Of a DNA stretch of 64,000 nucleotides, positions 1 to 10,305 are shown one piece after another (the first letter of the stretch is position 1; every line of letters starts with the position of its first letter). The notes below the pieces were generated by a model. The model was not told the DNA's origin, made no database searches, and saw nothing but the letters and a program-made list of their open reading frames with translations. The DNA is from Chrysoporthe austroafricana (lineage: Eukaryota > Ascomycota > Sordariomycetes > Diaporthales > Cryphonectriaceae), in assembly GCA_001051155.2 (NCBI GenBank), contig JYIP02000002.1, positions 193,583-257,582 on the forward strand, given 5' to 3'. A program made the position numbers and the translations under genes.

Positions 1-683
1 AGTCATCAGGGGAGGGCTCCCTAATATGTTTGTTATCACCAATGTTGAGTTCTGCAGCCTTCCTCTTAATGCCCAATCTTTCTGGCTCGTAGTCTTGATG
101 TTCAGGATCGACAGGCTCAGGATCATCCCATGGGATAAGCTTGTGTTGACCTGTACTCACAATGCCCCGTATTTGTGATAACAGCCGTGAATCCTCCTGA
201 GCCCTCAGCTTGATCACGCTAACGTTGGTCTTCATGCGGTTGACCTCGTTCTCTGCCCTGCGAGCGCGTTTGGACCAATAATCGGGGGACTTTTTCCAGC
301 GTTCAGCCGCCGCCTTAGCCTGAGCTTCTGCTTGGAGCTTCCGCTTGGAGCTTCCGCTCGTATTGCTTATTCATCAAGTCTAATCGTGTCTCGAGTCTCT
401 TAATCCGCGCTTTCTCTGAGTCAACTCAAGAATGTGCCTCAGATAATTCTGCGGAAGGATTCATGAAAAGCGGAAAAGTGGGTGGCGTTCCTAGGGCTTC
501 GTTACAGGAAGGGCAAGTGATTGCAGAATGATGCTTAATGCAATCGCTATGGTATACGTGCCCTATCAAACGCATTAGTATAATATAGTATGCGGAAAGA
601 AAGACGAAAATGAGATTCACAGGTTGCAACTTGCCACAAGGATTCGTTGTGCGCAATGGGCATCGAATTGAGTGAGGCTCCAA
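1..683 (-). pseudogene. Broken RING-finger/coiled-coil gene (edge-truncated)
   Basis: Read on the minus strand, the right part encodes a RING-like half site (GHVYHSDCIKHH, then CPSC about 15 residues on). This runs in the same frame into a Lys/Arg/Glu/Ala-rich coiled coil that stays open to the window edge. Two lesions break it. The first is an in-frame TGA at 426-428, where CGA (Arg) would restore the frame; this is a C-to-T type change. The second is a perfect 13-bp tandem duplication (331-343 and 344-356) that shifts the frame; removing one copy joins the two halves. The sequence upstream of the RING half contains a ctaat/tag motif that may be an intron end. RING proteins of this shape are usually ubiquitin ligases, but this copy cannot make a full product. 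The left end of the gene lies outside the window. Confidence 0.6.
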
Positions 684-3600
684 GCAAATCCCACATTATA
701 TGGTAGTGATTTGGAAAGCCATGATTGGGTAGGAAGCAGCTTTCGAACAGAATGTATAACCAGGCAAGGAGGCAGGCAGAAGGTTGCCGGGAAGGAGACG
801 AGGGTAGAACGTATTCAATCGGGATTTTACAGTTCTGGGGTGCAGGCCCATTGGCTCAATTATATACGAAAGAGGAAGAGGGCTGTGTTACTGCTAGAGT
901 CGAAGCCGGGGTGGTTCTCTGGAGAGCACATACCACAGTACTCTCAGCGATTCAGAAAGTGACGTTGGGCCAAGGCAGGATTGTCCTCTCTCTGCACATC
1001 TGCTTCTTCTTGGCGTGTAGGAGATGGCTGGGTTCTTTTTGTTTGCTTCTTTCTTGCATCTGATCAGGCTTCCTCATCTGCTTAATATTACAATTGCAGA
1101 ACATGCCAAACTGCCCCGAGGCTTGTAAGCATGTGTTCATCCCATCGATCAAGCGTGTATTGTTTAGACTTGTATCACAGTAGTCGTGGGTTCTGGGTTC
1201 CAGCTGTCTGCAGGCAAGGACAGCTAGCTAGAGTTCTGTCTATCGTCTGGCGGCAAATGGATGGTAGGGCGCATGATACGAAGCAGCAGAAAGGGAGAGC
1301 CTTAGTAGCTTGTGGTGGTGGCTAGTTGCCGTCGTGGGTGTGGTGGGTCGCGCGAGACGCTAGTAATTAGCTTGTCTGGCCTGAATATTATGTTCGCTAT
1401 TCCGCATCTAGTATTGATAACTGATTCTGGGCATTCATGTCATGTAGGCAAGATCGCCACCATTGGCATTCCTATGCTTGAAAGAGGGGATCGAGGGGTG
1501 TTCGGCGTAACGTTGCGTCCGTTCGTCTGCAGATACTCAATCACCGCGGATAACGTCTTGAAGGGCCAAATGGCACAAGATTCTCGGAAAGCCTCTGGGA
1601 CCACCTCATGTATTGGGAACTTCTCGCGATGATTTGCATTCTAATTTGATCTCGACTCTCTTTTCCACAAAACCGATCGGGGGGGTACTTTTGCCCCATG
1701 CGACAGAGTGGGTGGATCAAACTACGGTGCAAATGATCAAGTTGCTCTGAAACTTCTTGCAGCACTTACTATGGTATGAGCAAGAAGGGACAAGTTGACC
1801 CATATTTGGTGACAATCATGCATGCATGGCATGTATCAACTCCTCAACTCTATTTACCCCTTCTAATATATCATTTGCCTCTATTTATCACTGCTGATAT
1901 GTCCTTTGTTTTGGCTTGCACCTGCCGGGCTGCTTTCGATCAAACATGTTTGCTCTTTCGTCTTCATGCTCCATTATCACAACATGCACATGGACACTTC
2001 GAAAGATGAGACAGTGACATCGGCTATTCTACTAGTGAGAACCCTCAAGTATTGCGGTCAGTTTTAGCCTGCCTCCTGCCAATCTGTTCTCAAAACTATA
2101 ACAACTACTTATCACTCACCGCATCACCAACGTGGCATGCGGTAGATTTGGGAGTTAGGGTCAGGCTGGCTACGATTAGCTACGGACCACTAACATGACA
2201 TCCGTGAGTTTCTCGACGAAATTCAAGGTAGCTAGAAAGGTTACATCTAATTCTGTGCTTGTCAGTAAACAGAACAGGACCTACATGCACGTCACTAGAG
2301 GTACAAGTGGCTTTACCACAGAACTCTGTAAAGCATGTTATTCATGGCCCTGACAAAGACCAGGGTGCGGCTATTCGGGAGATGCAAACTGTGGAAGAGG
2401 AGCATAATCCTCAGGTGTTGTCAGTATTCTCTCAATCTTTTCTTTGCCGGGCTTATAGTCTCATATCCTGATACTATAGATCCTATTTTCTCAAGCCCTG
2501 GTTCAGTTTCCAAAATTCCTTGGATCAAAGCAATGATAGAGAACGGGATCCAATCGAGAAGCTCATCCGTGGCAAATATCAAGCAAAGACCAGAGAGGAG
2601 ATTCATGCAAGTATGGCATCGTTAGTCTCTTCGATTCATATACTATCCTGACTGTCTCTGACCCTGGAGTGTAGGTTCAAAAAGTCATGCTGCCGCTTGA
2701 GACAATTGCACACATACTCAGGTAAGTATTATACGTCTTACCCCACAAGCATGATCAAATCTGACAAGTTTTTTTTAGATCTGCGCGAAGACGACTGAGT
2801 ACCATATAATCGGCCCCCTCCCTCCGATCGAAACAGCATGCCACACATCCAGCAGCACGATATTGCGACCCCTCAGAGCTCTTTGCTCCCATCACCAATG
2901 GACCTTGGGGTCCCTGCAGCGACTCGTTCACTCCGGAAGCACTCAGATGTGTGCCAAGGACATGCGACACCATCGACGAAACGTCGCCGTTGTTTTGATA
3001 AAGATATGCCACACAAGAGACAACGTGTGGCTGCAACGCCTCAGAGTTTAGGTCTGCAGCCCGCTGCATTCAAGCGATATGATGAAGTTGGTCCAGCACC
3101 TGCAGAGTTGTTCTCGGATCCACCAACGCTTCTTGGCACATACCCTCTCTTCTTTTATATCGATTATACAAACATTTTAGTTGTGGTCTTGAACTACTTC
3201 TAAGAAGTGTGCTTGTCTTCTCTTGTGTTGATTGCTGTGAAAGACTTTATGAGCAGTGAGTATGGGGTAGAACAACCAGTAGCTAGGTTTTATCCAGAGC
3301 GGGAATGAAATCAAGTTCTTCAAAGAAAAACTAGGAGCAAGGTTTTAATTAAAACAGGTGTAACTGAAAGCAATAGGAATAGAATGCCTAGCAGCAAGAG
3401 GAAAAGGTCGATGCGTCTCAGGCATGACTGAGCTTGCTGGCAATCAAGCAACCAGGCAATCAGGCCATCAGGCCATCAGGCAGCTAACCAGTACAGTCAT
3501 AAATCGCCCCACTCGGTTGTGCATTTGATTCCCGATAAACCACATCGACGCCCTACAACGCGAGTTGTCATCTAGGAACGTCCTGGTCATATAGTTGGAT

Positions 3601-4026
3601 GTTTCCATCCCACTCTTTTCACTCCACTCGTATCTTTCACATCCTTCCAAACTTGCAGCCAGGACAGCTGCGCGCTGCGTCGTATGCCGGACGTAGAATC
3701 ACTTCATGGTAAGCTTAGCTACTCTCGTGGGAGCTTGCTAATGCTGACTGAAGTTTTCGGAGGCTACCGTCCAAAGTAACGAATCGGCCCTCAGGGCGCT
3801 CAGACAACTCGGACCGGGGAGGATTAATGGTGACGGGCGAACGGTTATTTGGAATGGCTGCGTTAGGGCATGCGACAGGAAATCAAAAGCAGCGAAATGG
3901 ACAGACCTTGAGCTAACAGGGAGGTTAAAGCTTGAGCCAGGCTGGCAGATTTACTTGACAGGAGGACAAATGTGGATAGAATCGAAGGATGGAGAAACAG
4001 CATAATGGGGGGAGTAGGATTTGTTT
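684..4026. other. No recognisable gene
   Basis: Only short unrelated ORFs are present. The one with some internal order is 2838-3203 (+), 121 codons, with a repeated ATPQS motif and basic patches (KRRR, KRQR) suggestive of a nuclear, disordered protein fragment, but no family is recognisable and the opposite strand is almost equally open. I see no RNA gene or long repeat here. Confidence 0.4.
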
Positions 4027-4782
4027 CTAGAAGCTGTATGGGTAATATGGCCAAAGACGTTCAGCCGTAGTTGATATCGATTCTTGGTCCCAACGGATGA
4101 TCAGGCAGTAATGATCTCCAACCTCCAAGGATATCAACTTGGTCAGAGGTTCCCCTGTCTCGCATTCCTTATGATATGTGGAGTCGATTTGGACCGTATC
4201 AAACAATGGTCCTAGAAATCTCTTGGCACCTTCACGATCTGCTCCGACAAGATTCAACATGGAGAATGTCACGATTCCGCCGCTATCAAGCCTCATTACC
4301 AATCGTCCGTCCACCATCTCCATATGTGCCCCAAATAGCTCTCTCGCAATGTACGGAATCTGAGCATGATGGATGTCGATCTCCACTTTGCATTGAGACA
4401 GCACTGCCGAGAAGATTGCGCGGATGGATGCACCCTGATTTGTTTTGACGATCGAACCACATAAGTAGGGCGGGAAGACTGAGGGTAGGCGCCGCGGATT
4501 AGGGAATGAGCGTTCTTGGACAGATGCTGGCGTAGGGCGGCCAGCGGAATGGAAACTGTTCAGTAAAGGTGACAATCCGGTATTTTGATTATTCTCTGGG
4601 AAGTTCAGACCAAGTCCCTGGTCGAGTTGGCTGAAAGGCGGTAGTCTGTTGTGTTCTCTTATAGGAGTTTCCACAGGAAGGACCGTGCTGATAGCCAGAG
4701 TGTTATTCATAGATGTTTCATGAGAAGTGCGTGTAGGTGTTGATCGGGCACCGGGAACGGCTAGGTTATTGAGGAGATACAT
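4027..4782 (-). CDS. Hypothetical protein, 251 aa
   Basis: A single open frame starts with ATG at 4782 and stops at 4027. The first ~110 residues are low-complexity and rich in Pro, Asn, Ser and Thr. The last ~140 look folded, with alternating hydrophobic and charged segments (for example GRLVMRLDSGG, a VGDHYCLIIRW strand) and an aromatic C-terminus. There is no signal peptide or membrane segment. I do not recognise the family. It lies between two broken genes in the decaying left arm, so it may itself be a remnant, but it carries no internal stop. The opposite strand has only short ORFs, which favours this strand. Confidence 0.45.
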   Translation of the reverse strand: MYLLNNLAVPGARSTPTRTSHETSMNNTLAISTVLPVETPIREHNRLPPFSQLDQGLGLNFPENNQNTGLSPLLNSFHSAGRPTPASVQERSFPNPRRLPSVFPPYLCGSIVKTNQGASIRAIFSAVLSQCKVEIDIHHAQIPYIARELFGAHMEMVDGRLVMRLDSGGIVTFSMLNLVGADREGAKRFLGPLFDTVQIDSTYHKECETGEPLTKLISLEVGDHYCLIIRWDQESISTTAERLWPYYPYSF

Positions 4783-6128
4783 CGTTGGCGCCGATATCTC
4801 GACGCGGGGCAGTTCAAGACTTGGGCGCCTCTCGAGCTAGGATCGACAAAGGCTGACTTGACACCGGTTTTGGGGCAAGAACTGGGGAACATAATTCGTC
4901 AGTCAGAGGCCTCATGGCCATGCAAGACGCCGGATATTGTCAGGATGCATGTCCCGCAAGAGCGGTACAATGATACGGTACTGAGTTTCTGTCTCTTATT
5001 GGAGAAAATGGAGCCTGTTGCGGAAAGGTAATACTACAATCCTTAGTCAAATGTGATATATGAATCTATTTATTTCTAATTCATTTTGATATGACATTAT
5101 GGCATTCAAGTTGAGGGATGGGGACCCCGGGGGCCGGGGGGCTAGGGGGCTATGATGCTGCGCATCTCCTCGCCCTACCCCCTTCTTGTGACCACATAAG
5201 GTCCATACGGCAAAGCATATCAACCCCACTCAGTGAGACACGCTTTTCCCGAGGATCAGGCTGCTATTTGTGTGTATGATTCCATGTGAAAGGTTGAAGG
5301 CGGCGCTTATGCACATCCATGCCAGCCTGATGCAGCGCAGGACGCGGAATCATCTCTTTATTTAGACAGCACGCGTGATCCAAACCTTGAGGGAGTGTGG
5401 CAGCGTTAATGAGCGGCATTATTGGTGCTACTTAATATGGTGGGGTTTTGATGGTAGACGGCGATGTCTAGCTTGAGCAAATGAGAATCCACGATATGCT
5501 TGTTTTTGCTGAGGGCTCCAGTGTTGGGCATGAAAAAGTTCTGCAGCTCTAGTTCCACCGAGGCGAATTCGGATAGTGGGCTCAACATAAAGAAAGATCA
5601 CCCGATCACACGTTGGCCTGCTGAAGGGATTGAAGGTCAGGCGAGTGTTTGGCAAGCTCCACCTGCCGCCCCAACGACTGGTCACAGGCAAGGGACTCCC
5701 CTTCTTCCTAGGATGTGAAATTTCTTGATGCCAACGTCCACTCTTGGCCCAGATGGCGGGGCCATGGCTGTGATGGAACTCATCGGTTGCCTCGATGTTG
5801 AAGATTTTATGACTATTGGTCTACTTACCACAAGATTTACCTACTAAAGTCACAAGGCCATGAACTGCAGGTGTTCACGCCAGGCTGTTGATAATTTTCG
5901 AGAATGAAAGAGAAGACCTTGAAAGCTACTTAGGAGATTCTGTTCTGCAAACTGGACTGGAAATTATATTGGCAATCTATATAATTCCTCGATGAAAGTA
6001 CATTAAAAGGCGATCAAGTTGAAACCAACGGCCATGATCTTACTCAGACTATGGCTTCATAGCAACAAAAGTGTAGCTGAGAATGTTAGCATTAACAAGG
6101 CCTGCATCACACCTGCTTGAATGGCAAC
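4783..6128. other. No recognisable gene
   Basis: The longest frames here are 87 codons (minus strand, 5428-5691) and 72 codons (plus strand, 5500-5718). They overlap each other and resemble no family I know. There is a G/C homopolymer-rich patch near 5125-5155. Nothing else can be supported. Confidence 0.4.
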
Positions 6129-7378
6129 TTACCTCGCCAAACTCATCTCTCTCAAATCTACCAGAGAACTCGAGAACGCCATGAGTTCCTGCTCATTGTT
6201 GTCGGGATTTAGCCGGCCCATACTTTCGACATCAAAGCGAAGGCATTCTATGACGTTCTGTCCAAGAGTGTTCTGACTGTTTACTCCGACCTCTCTCGCC
6301 ATATACTGTATATTCTGGAATCCTGTTTTCCGCAGCCAGAACTCATGATCTCGTGGAGTCAAGAATTCTTTGCCGAGCAGACGAGCACTGTCGCAAAGTA
6401 TCTGCTGGGCTCTCTTCCACAGTCTCTTATCTTTCCCACAAACATTCTGGGAGAGGCGCCGGGGTCCTCATGGATTTCGATGTAGCCTCCCGGCTTTAAC
6501 CAGCGCATCGCATTCTGCAGAAAAGCTGACCAGTTCTGCACGCGGCCGTTGGGCTGCTCGTACCGGATGGGGTCGAAGATGGGCATTGCAAAAGGCAACG
6601 AACTATTCGCAAGATCTGAGACAAACACCCAGCAGTTGGGCGGCAGCTCCTCAACGCGATGTACACCAAAGTTGGTTGTTTCGAGGCCGATGACAGTATC
6701 TCGGGGACGGAGTTTGGAATACTCTCTGCTCGGCTCAGGAATAAGCTGATTGTCAAGACCCTCTAATTCTTAAAAAGACGAGATTTACGTTGACCGTAAG
6801 CCGAGTCCATCACCCAAAGAGAGGACAGTTCTGCCTTGGATCTGTGTAAGGGGGGCATCGTATAGAACCCCATTTGTGCAAGAGCCGGAACTGGGACCAA
6901 CTTAGAATCATCAGACCATCAGCCTTTCCAACTTGATATGATAAGGAACGTGAAACATATACCGAGCTTCTTTCATTCTTAGATAAGCGCCGTTCATAGG
7001 ATGCCTTCATTAGGTAGTTAGCCGGAATGGTATTGCCGTAAGGGAAGTTGCCCAAGGTAACTCACCAAGGGTCATAGTTCCAGGGGTAGATCTCATGCTC
7101 CCGACAAGAAGTGATGGCTTCGGTGCTGTTGCGCCCAAGGCGAAAGGGTGCACCCAGCGGTGAGAAGTGGGTCAGGAGGGCAAGGGACGGGCGGGGGGTG
7201 GCACAGACGGTGGGTGAGGCCAAGGTCGTGGAATGAACGGCGGCTGTTGGGGAGGGGAAGAGGCCAAATAGTCATCACTATCCGGAGCTGGAATTGACCC
7301 GGGACTTGAAGCTGGGAGTATAGGGCTTGTAGCCAAGAGCGCAGGGCTCGAGGCCGGGAGAGTAGGGCTGCTTTCCAT
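6129..7378 (-). pseudogene. Degenerate LaeA-like SAM methyltransferase
   Basis: Fragments in shifting frames follow the order of a fungal LaeA-type methyltransferase. From 7378 downwards there is a repetitive SSP/LPASSP N-terminus ending in an acidic SDDYL stretch. Next comes a piece resembling the family's Y-A-F-P-N-D...RLD region, heavily altered (about 6930-7010). Then LSLGDGLGLR sits where the glycine-rich SAM motif is expected. Then DTVIGLE, and finally a clear post-I segment, WLKPGGYIEIHE (about 6470-6510), with a C-terminal tail stopping at 6129. Frameshifts and stops separate these pieces, and splicing alone did not give one continuous frame. The family methylates proteins or small molecules and includes regulators of secondary metabolism. 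This copy looks dead. The assignment rests mainly on the KPGGYIE block. Confidence 0.55.
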
Positions 7379-8533
7379 ATCTGTTGCACGTAGACCGTTA
7401 CGGCTGCGATGAGGTTCTGGCTATACTTTTCCCAAGAGCGTTATCGCTCAATATGCCTTCACAGCTCCACTCACCCTGGTCAATACCCCTGCGGATACAT
7501 CTTCCAGGTTCTGGTACTTTGTTCATGACCCTTGCAAAGACATCTTCCAAATTCTGGTGCCTTGTTCTCGAGTTTTGCCGAACCCACATATCTCTGCATC
7601 TCTGAGACTTCTATCAAGAAATTCCCCGCATTGATCAGCGTCTCAGCGGACGACTCTTCCTTGTATGTCAGATCCTAACTTCTCGCCAGTGATTTCCCGA
7701 TTCTTTGTTCCTTGGCTAAGAATTGCTCTCATTTATTTGATCTTCACTTGGGGCTACGATGCCCATTCAGAGGCTTCGTTTGAGTCCTCCCTGCGCGATC
7801 TCGACCGAGCAGGAACTCCGCATCGATGAACAGATGTTTTGCTCTGCCCCCTATCTTAACGCTGAGTCTCCGCGGTTGTGTGGGATACCTTCCCATGAAA
7901 TTGAGAGCCATTGTGACGCTTGAATTACTGGGTATGCATGGTGTTGTAGGCAGGGCTAGCGAAGAGAAGATTCCAGCCCTAGCGGAATCCACGAATGCTG
8001 AGCAGATCAGAAACTTTGCAAGTAGTGAAATTATATGACCCAAACCAACGGGCGGTCACAGAAAGGCCAGCAGATGACTAAGCCACTCAAGATGTCGATG
8101 TCCAACACATCGGCGGGAGCACGGGAGACCCTAGAAACCACGGGTAGTTGATCACATTAGCAAAGGTTAGGATTGCAAAGGATGGGTTGCTAGACACGCG
8201 ATCCAAATAATCCAGCAGACCCAACGACCGACGATGGGTTACATGAAGGATGAGATTTCCTAGTGTCAGATAGATTTACTTTATGGTTCTTCAGTGGTCA
8301 ATCTAAGTATCCATTTGACCATTCACTTGAACAGCCTCACCGTTAATAAAAGCAATCGTTGAGAATCCCCAAGACAAGCACCGCTTCCGTTCTCTTGTGT
8401 TTTACATATAGAGCACGAAGCAACCGGTCTGCTAACATAAACCCAATCAGACTATAGGGTTTACTTAGCAGCCTGTTGCTCTCGTTACAGGTAGATACAT
8501 AAATGAATACTGCATACATAACATTAAATCGTC
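7379..8533. other. No recognisable gene
   Basis: Contains only ORFs below 100 codons on both strands, overlapping one another and with no recognisable motif. It probably holds the former promoter of the methyltransferase relic and the 3' flank of the gene ending at 8534. Confidence 0.35.
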
Positions 8534-9952
8534 TCAACTGGTGCTTCCAGCTTCGCTACGTGATCCCGAACCTCTTCCCGGCAGAGCTCCGAAGGTGGCA
8601 TTGCTAATGCCAGTGGTGGTTGTAGGCTGAGCCTTATCTTCGCCGCAGGATGTCCTCCGCCTCTTAGGCCGTGACAATGACCCGCGTGAGCGATCGAAGG
8701 GCTCGGGGCTGTCACTACTACTCCTTTGACCATCATGAACGGCACGTTTATCGTACTCATCTGAGTCCACAACCCAGTCCACAGTCTTCCGTTTCTTAGA
8801 AAGTGACCCTGGCTCCAAGTCCAAGTCCTGTGATGACTCTCCGTCATCCATCTCTTGTAAGTCTTCTGCTTCTTCCAAAAAACCACAAAGTTGTTGAAAA
8901 TCGATTTCAAAGGTGGTTGCCTCAGCGCAACGTCGAGAGTCAGGCCCTAGCCGCTCAAGGACCTGGTCTGGAATGAAATCCGTCAGCAGTAGCTTTAGGC
9001 TTCCTGAAATGGGACTGCCTGATGCGGTGCGGAAGATCGTATTATGGTGAATACGGGTAGGACCGCGGTAGAGGCAGAATGAGGCAGCGTGATCCCCGCA
9101 TTCTTTTCGCTGCGACAGAGACCGGTAGTCGATATTAATAGTGAGGACCGTCTTAATCTTGCCATCACTTATCTCATAGTAGTCTTTGGCAAGATGTGGT
9201 AATGCTGCAGACTTCTGGCTATACCCGATCTCCATAACGAACTGCGGAAAGCGGCTTCTGAATCGATAGCTGCCACCGCCGTTCACACCACTTAGTTCCA
9301 CCATAAGTAAGCGGAACTGGCCATCCGGACACCTTCTGGCTCCATTGCCTTGCCAGACCCGGGCGTTTCCAACCGATTTAATTTTTGAAATCACAGATCG
9401 TAGAATAGAGTCCTCTATATTGGCTACACAACTGGCTAACACTGAGATAAGGTAGGTAATGAGAGATGTTTGTAGAGACTCGTGTAAGGCAGTGGTCATC
9501 AGTCGCAGTATTAGGGCTTCGCGGTCGGGGTTGTAGTCGTACCGAAGATCGTCTTCGAAGTAGGCGAGTAGTCTTGTCTCGTGGCTCCTCAGGCGGTCCC
9601 GTAGTTCTTGGAGTTGAACTGGAGAGATATGGAGAACGTGCCACGCTGGATCTTGAACGTCGGGTTCCTCGTGTTTCCAAGATGCCTGAACAAGGGCGAA
9701 CGCCCGGTCAACCTCAGACTTTGACAGTTGCGTGCCTTTCCGCAGCACAGTCTCCTCCTTCGCCTCTGAAGCAGAGCTGGAAGAAGCTGAAGTGATGAAC
9801 GGGGAGCTGCGGAAGCACGTGCGCTGTCCGGATTTGGTGTTCGAGTTGGGATCGTGCTCGTAATCACTGGCGCTGCAACTCGTGCTGGGGGGACGAGATG
9901 GGGCGAAAGCAAATACAACAGGAGATATCTTGTTCTCTCGACGCGAAGACAT
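8534..9952 (-). CDS. Orphan protein with PD-(D/E)XK-like core, 472 aa
   Basis: Intact single-exon frame from ATG at 9952. The first ~75 residues are Ser-rich and disordered. A helical region (about 75-200) follows. The core (about 200-285) contains PDGQFRLLMVE, then FPQFVMEIGYSQK, then LAKDYYE and a strand VLTINIDYR. The spacing of PD...E-x-x-x-SQK resembles the restriction-endonuclease-like fold of a lineage-expanded fungal orphan family. This is inferred from pattern, not an alignment. The C-terminal ~110 residues are acidic then basic (KKRK, PKRRR), typical of nuclear-localised low-complexity tails. There is no signal peptide. It is the only long intact gene in the otherwise decayed left arm, and its compositional style suits a rapidly evolving or selfish-element-associated gene. 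The fold assignment is uncertain; the ORF itself is well supported. Confidence 0.6.
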   Translation of the reverse strand: MSSRRENKISPVVFAFAPSRPPSTSCSASDYEHDPNSNTKSGQRTCFRSSPFITSASSSSASEAKEETVLRKGTQLSKSEVDRAFALVQASWKHEEPDVQDPAWHVLHISPVQLQELRDRLRSHETRLLAYFEDDLRYDYNPDREALILRLMTTALHESLQTSLITYLISVLASCVANIEDSILRSVISKIKSVGNARVWQGNGARRCPDGQFRLLMVELSGVNGGGSYRFRSRFPQFVMEIGYSQKSAALPHLAKDYYEISDGKIKTVLTINIDYRSLSQRKECGDHAASFCLYRGPTRIHHNTIFRTASGSPISGSLKLLLTDFIPDQVLERLGPDSRRCAEATTFEIDFQQLCGFLEEAEDLQEMDDGESSQDLDLEPGSLSKKRKTVDWVVDSDEYDKRAVHDGQRSSSDSPEPFDRSRGSLSRPKRRRTSCGEDKAQPTTTTGISNATFGALPGRGSGSRSEAGSTS

Positions 9953-10170
9953 GATGATGCCGTGCTCAGCGTAGCAAATGCATTATCGGACAGATGGTAG
10001 CAGGGTAGAGGGTGGCGTCGTGTTCGTGAAGTTGATTGTTCGACGGTCGTTACTTGAAGGGGCTCGTTGAGAGGTCGAGTCCTGGCAGGCAGTTGGACGG
10101 AGTCGGGGTTTGTGTTTATCTGTTACGTTCTCGTGCGATCGGAGTACTGGCAACCTCCACTACCCACCCA

Positions 10171-10190
10171 GGTACCTAGGTACCTAGGTA
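10171..10190. repeat. Palindromic CCTAGGTA array, copy 1
   Basis: An 8-bp self-complementary unit (ggtaccta) is repeated 2.5 times and continues imperfectly to about 10205. A second array of the same unit lies at 13176-13200, so the two bracket the broken STAND-like gene. Shorter pieces of the same motif occur near 43797-43808 and 43993-44004. Confidence 0.7.
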
Positions 10191-10305
10191 CATATGTAGG
10201 TACCCAGAACGTCCACCATGGCGCTACGACGCAGTTATTTCAAAGATTTTATCAGTTATCTCAGTTATACACTGGTACCCAATGAGATAAGCACAACAAT
10301 CCAGA

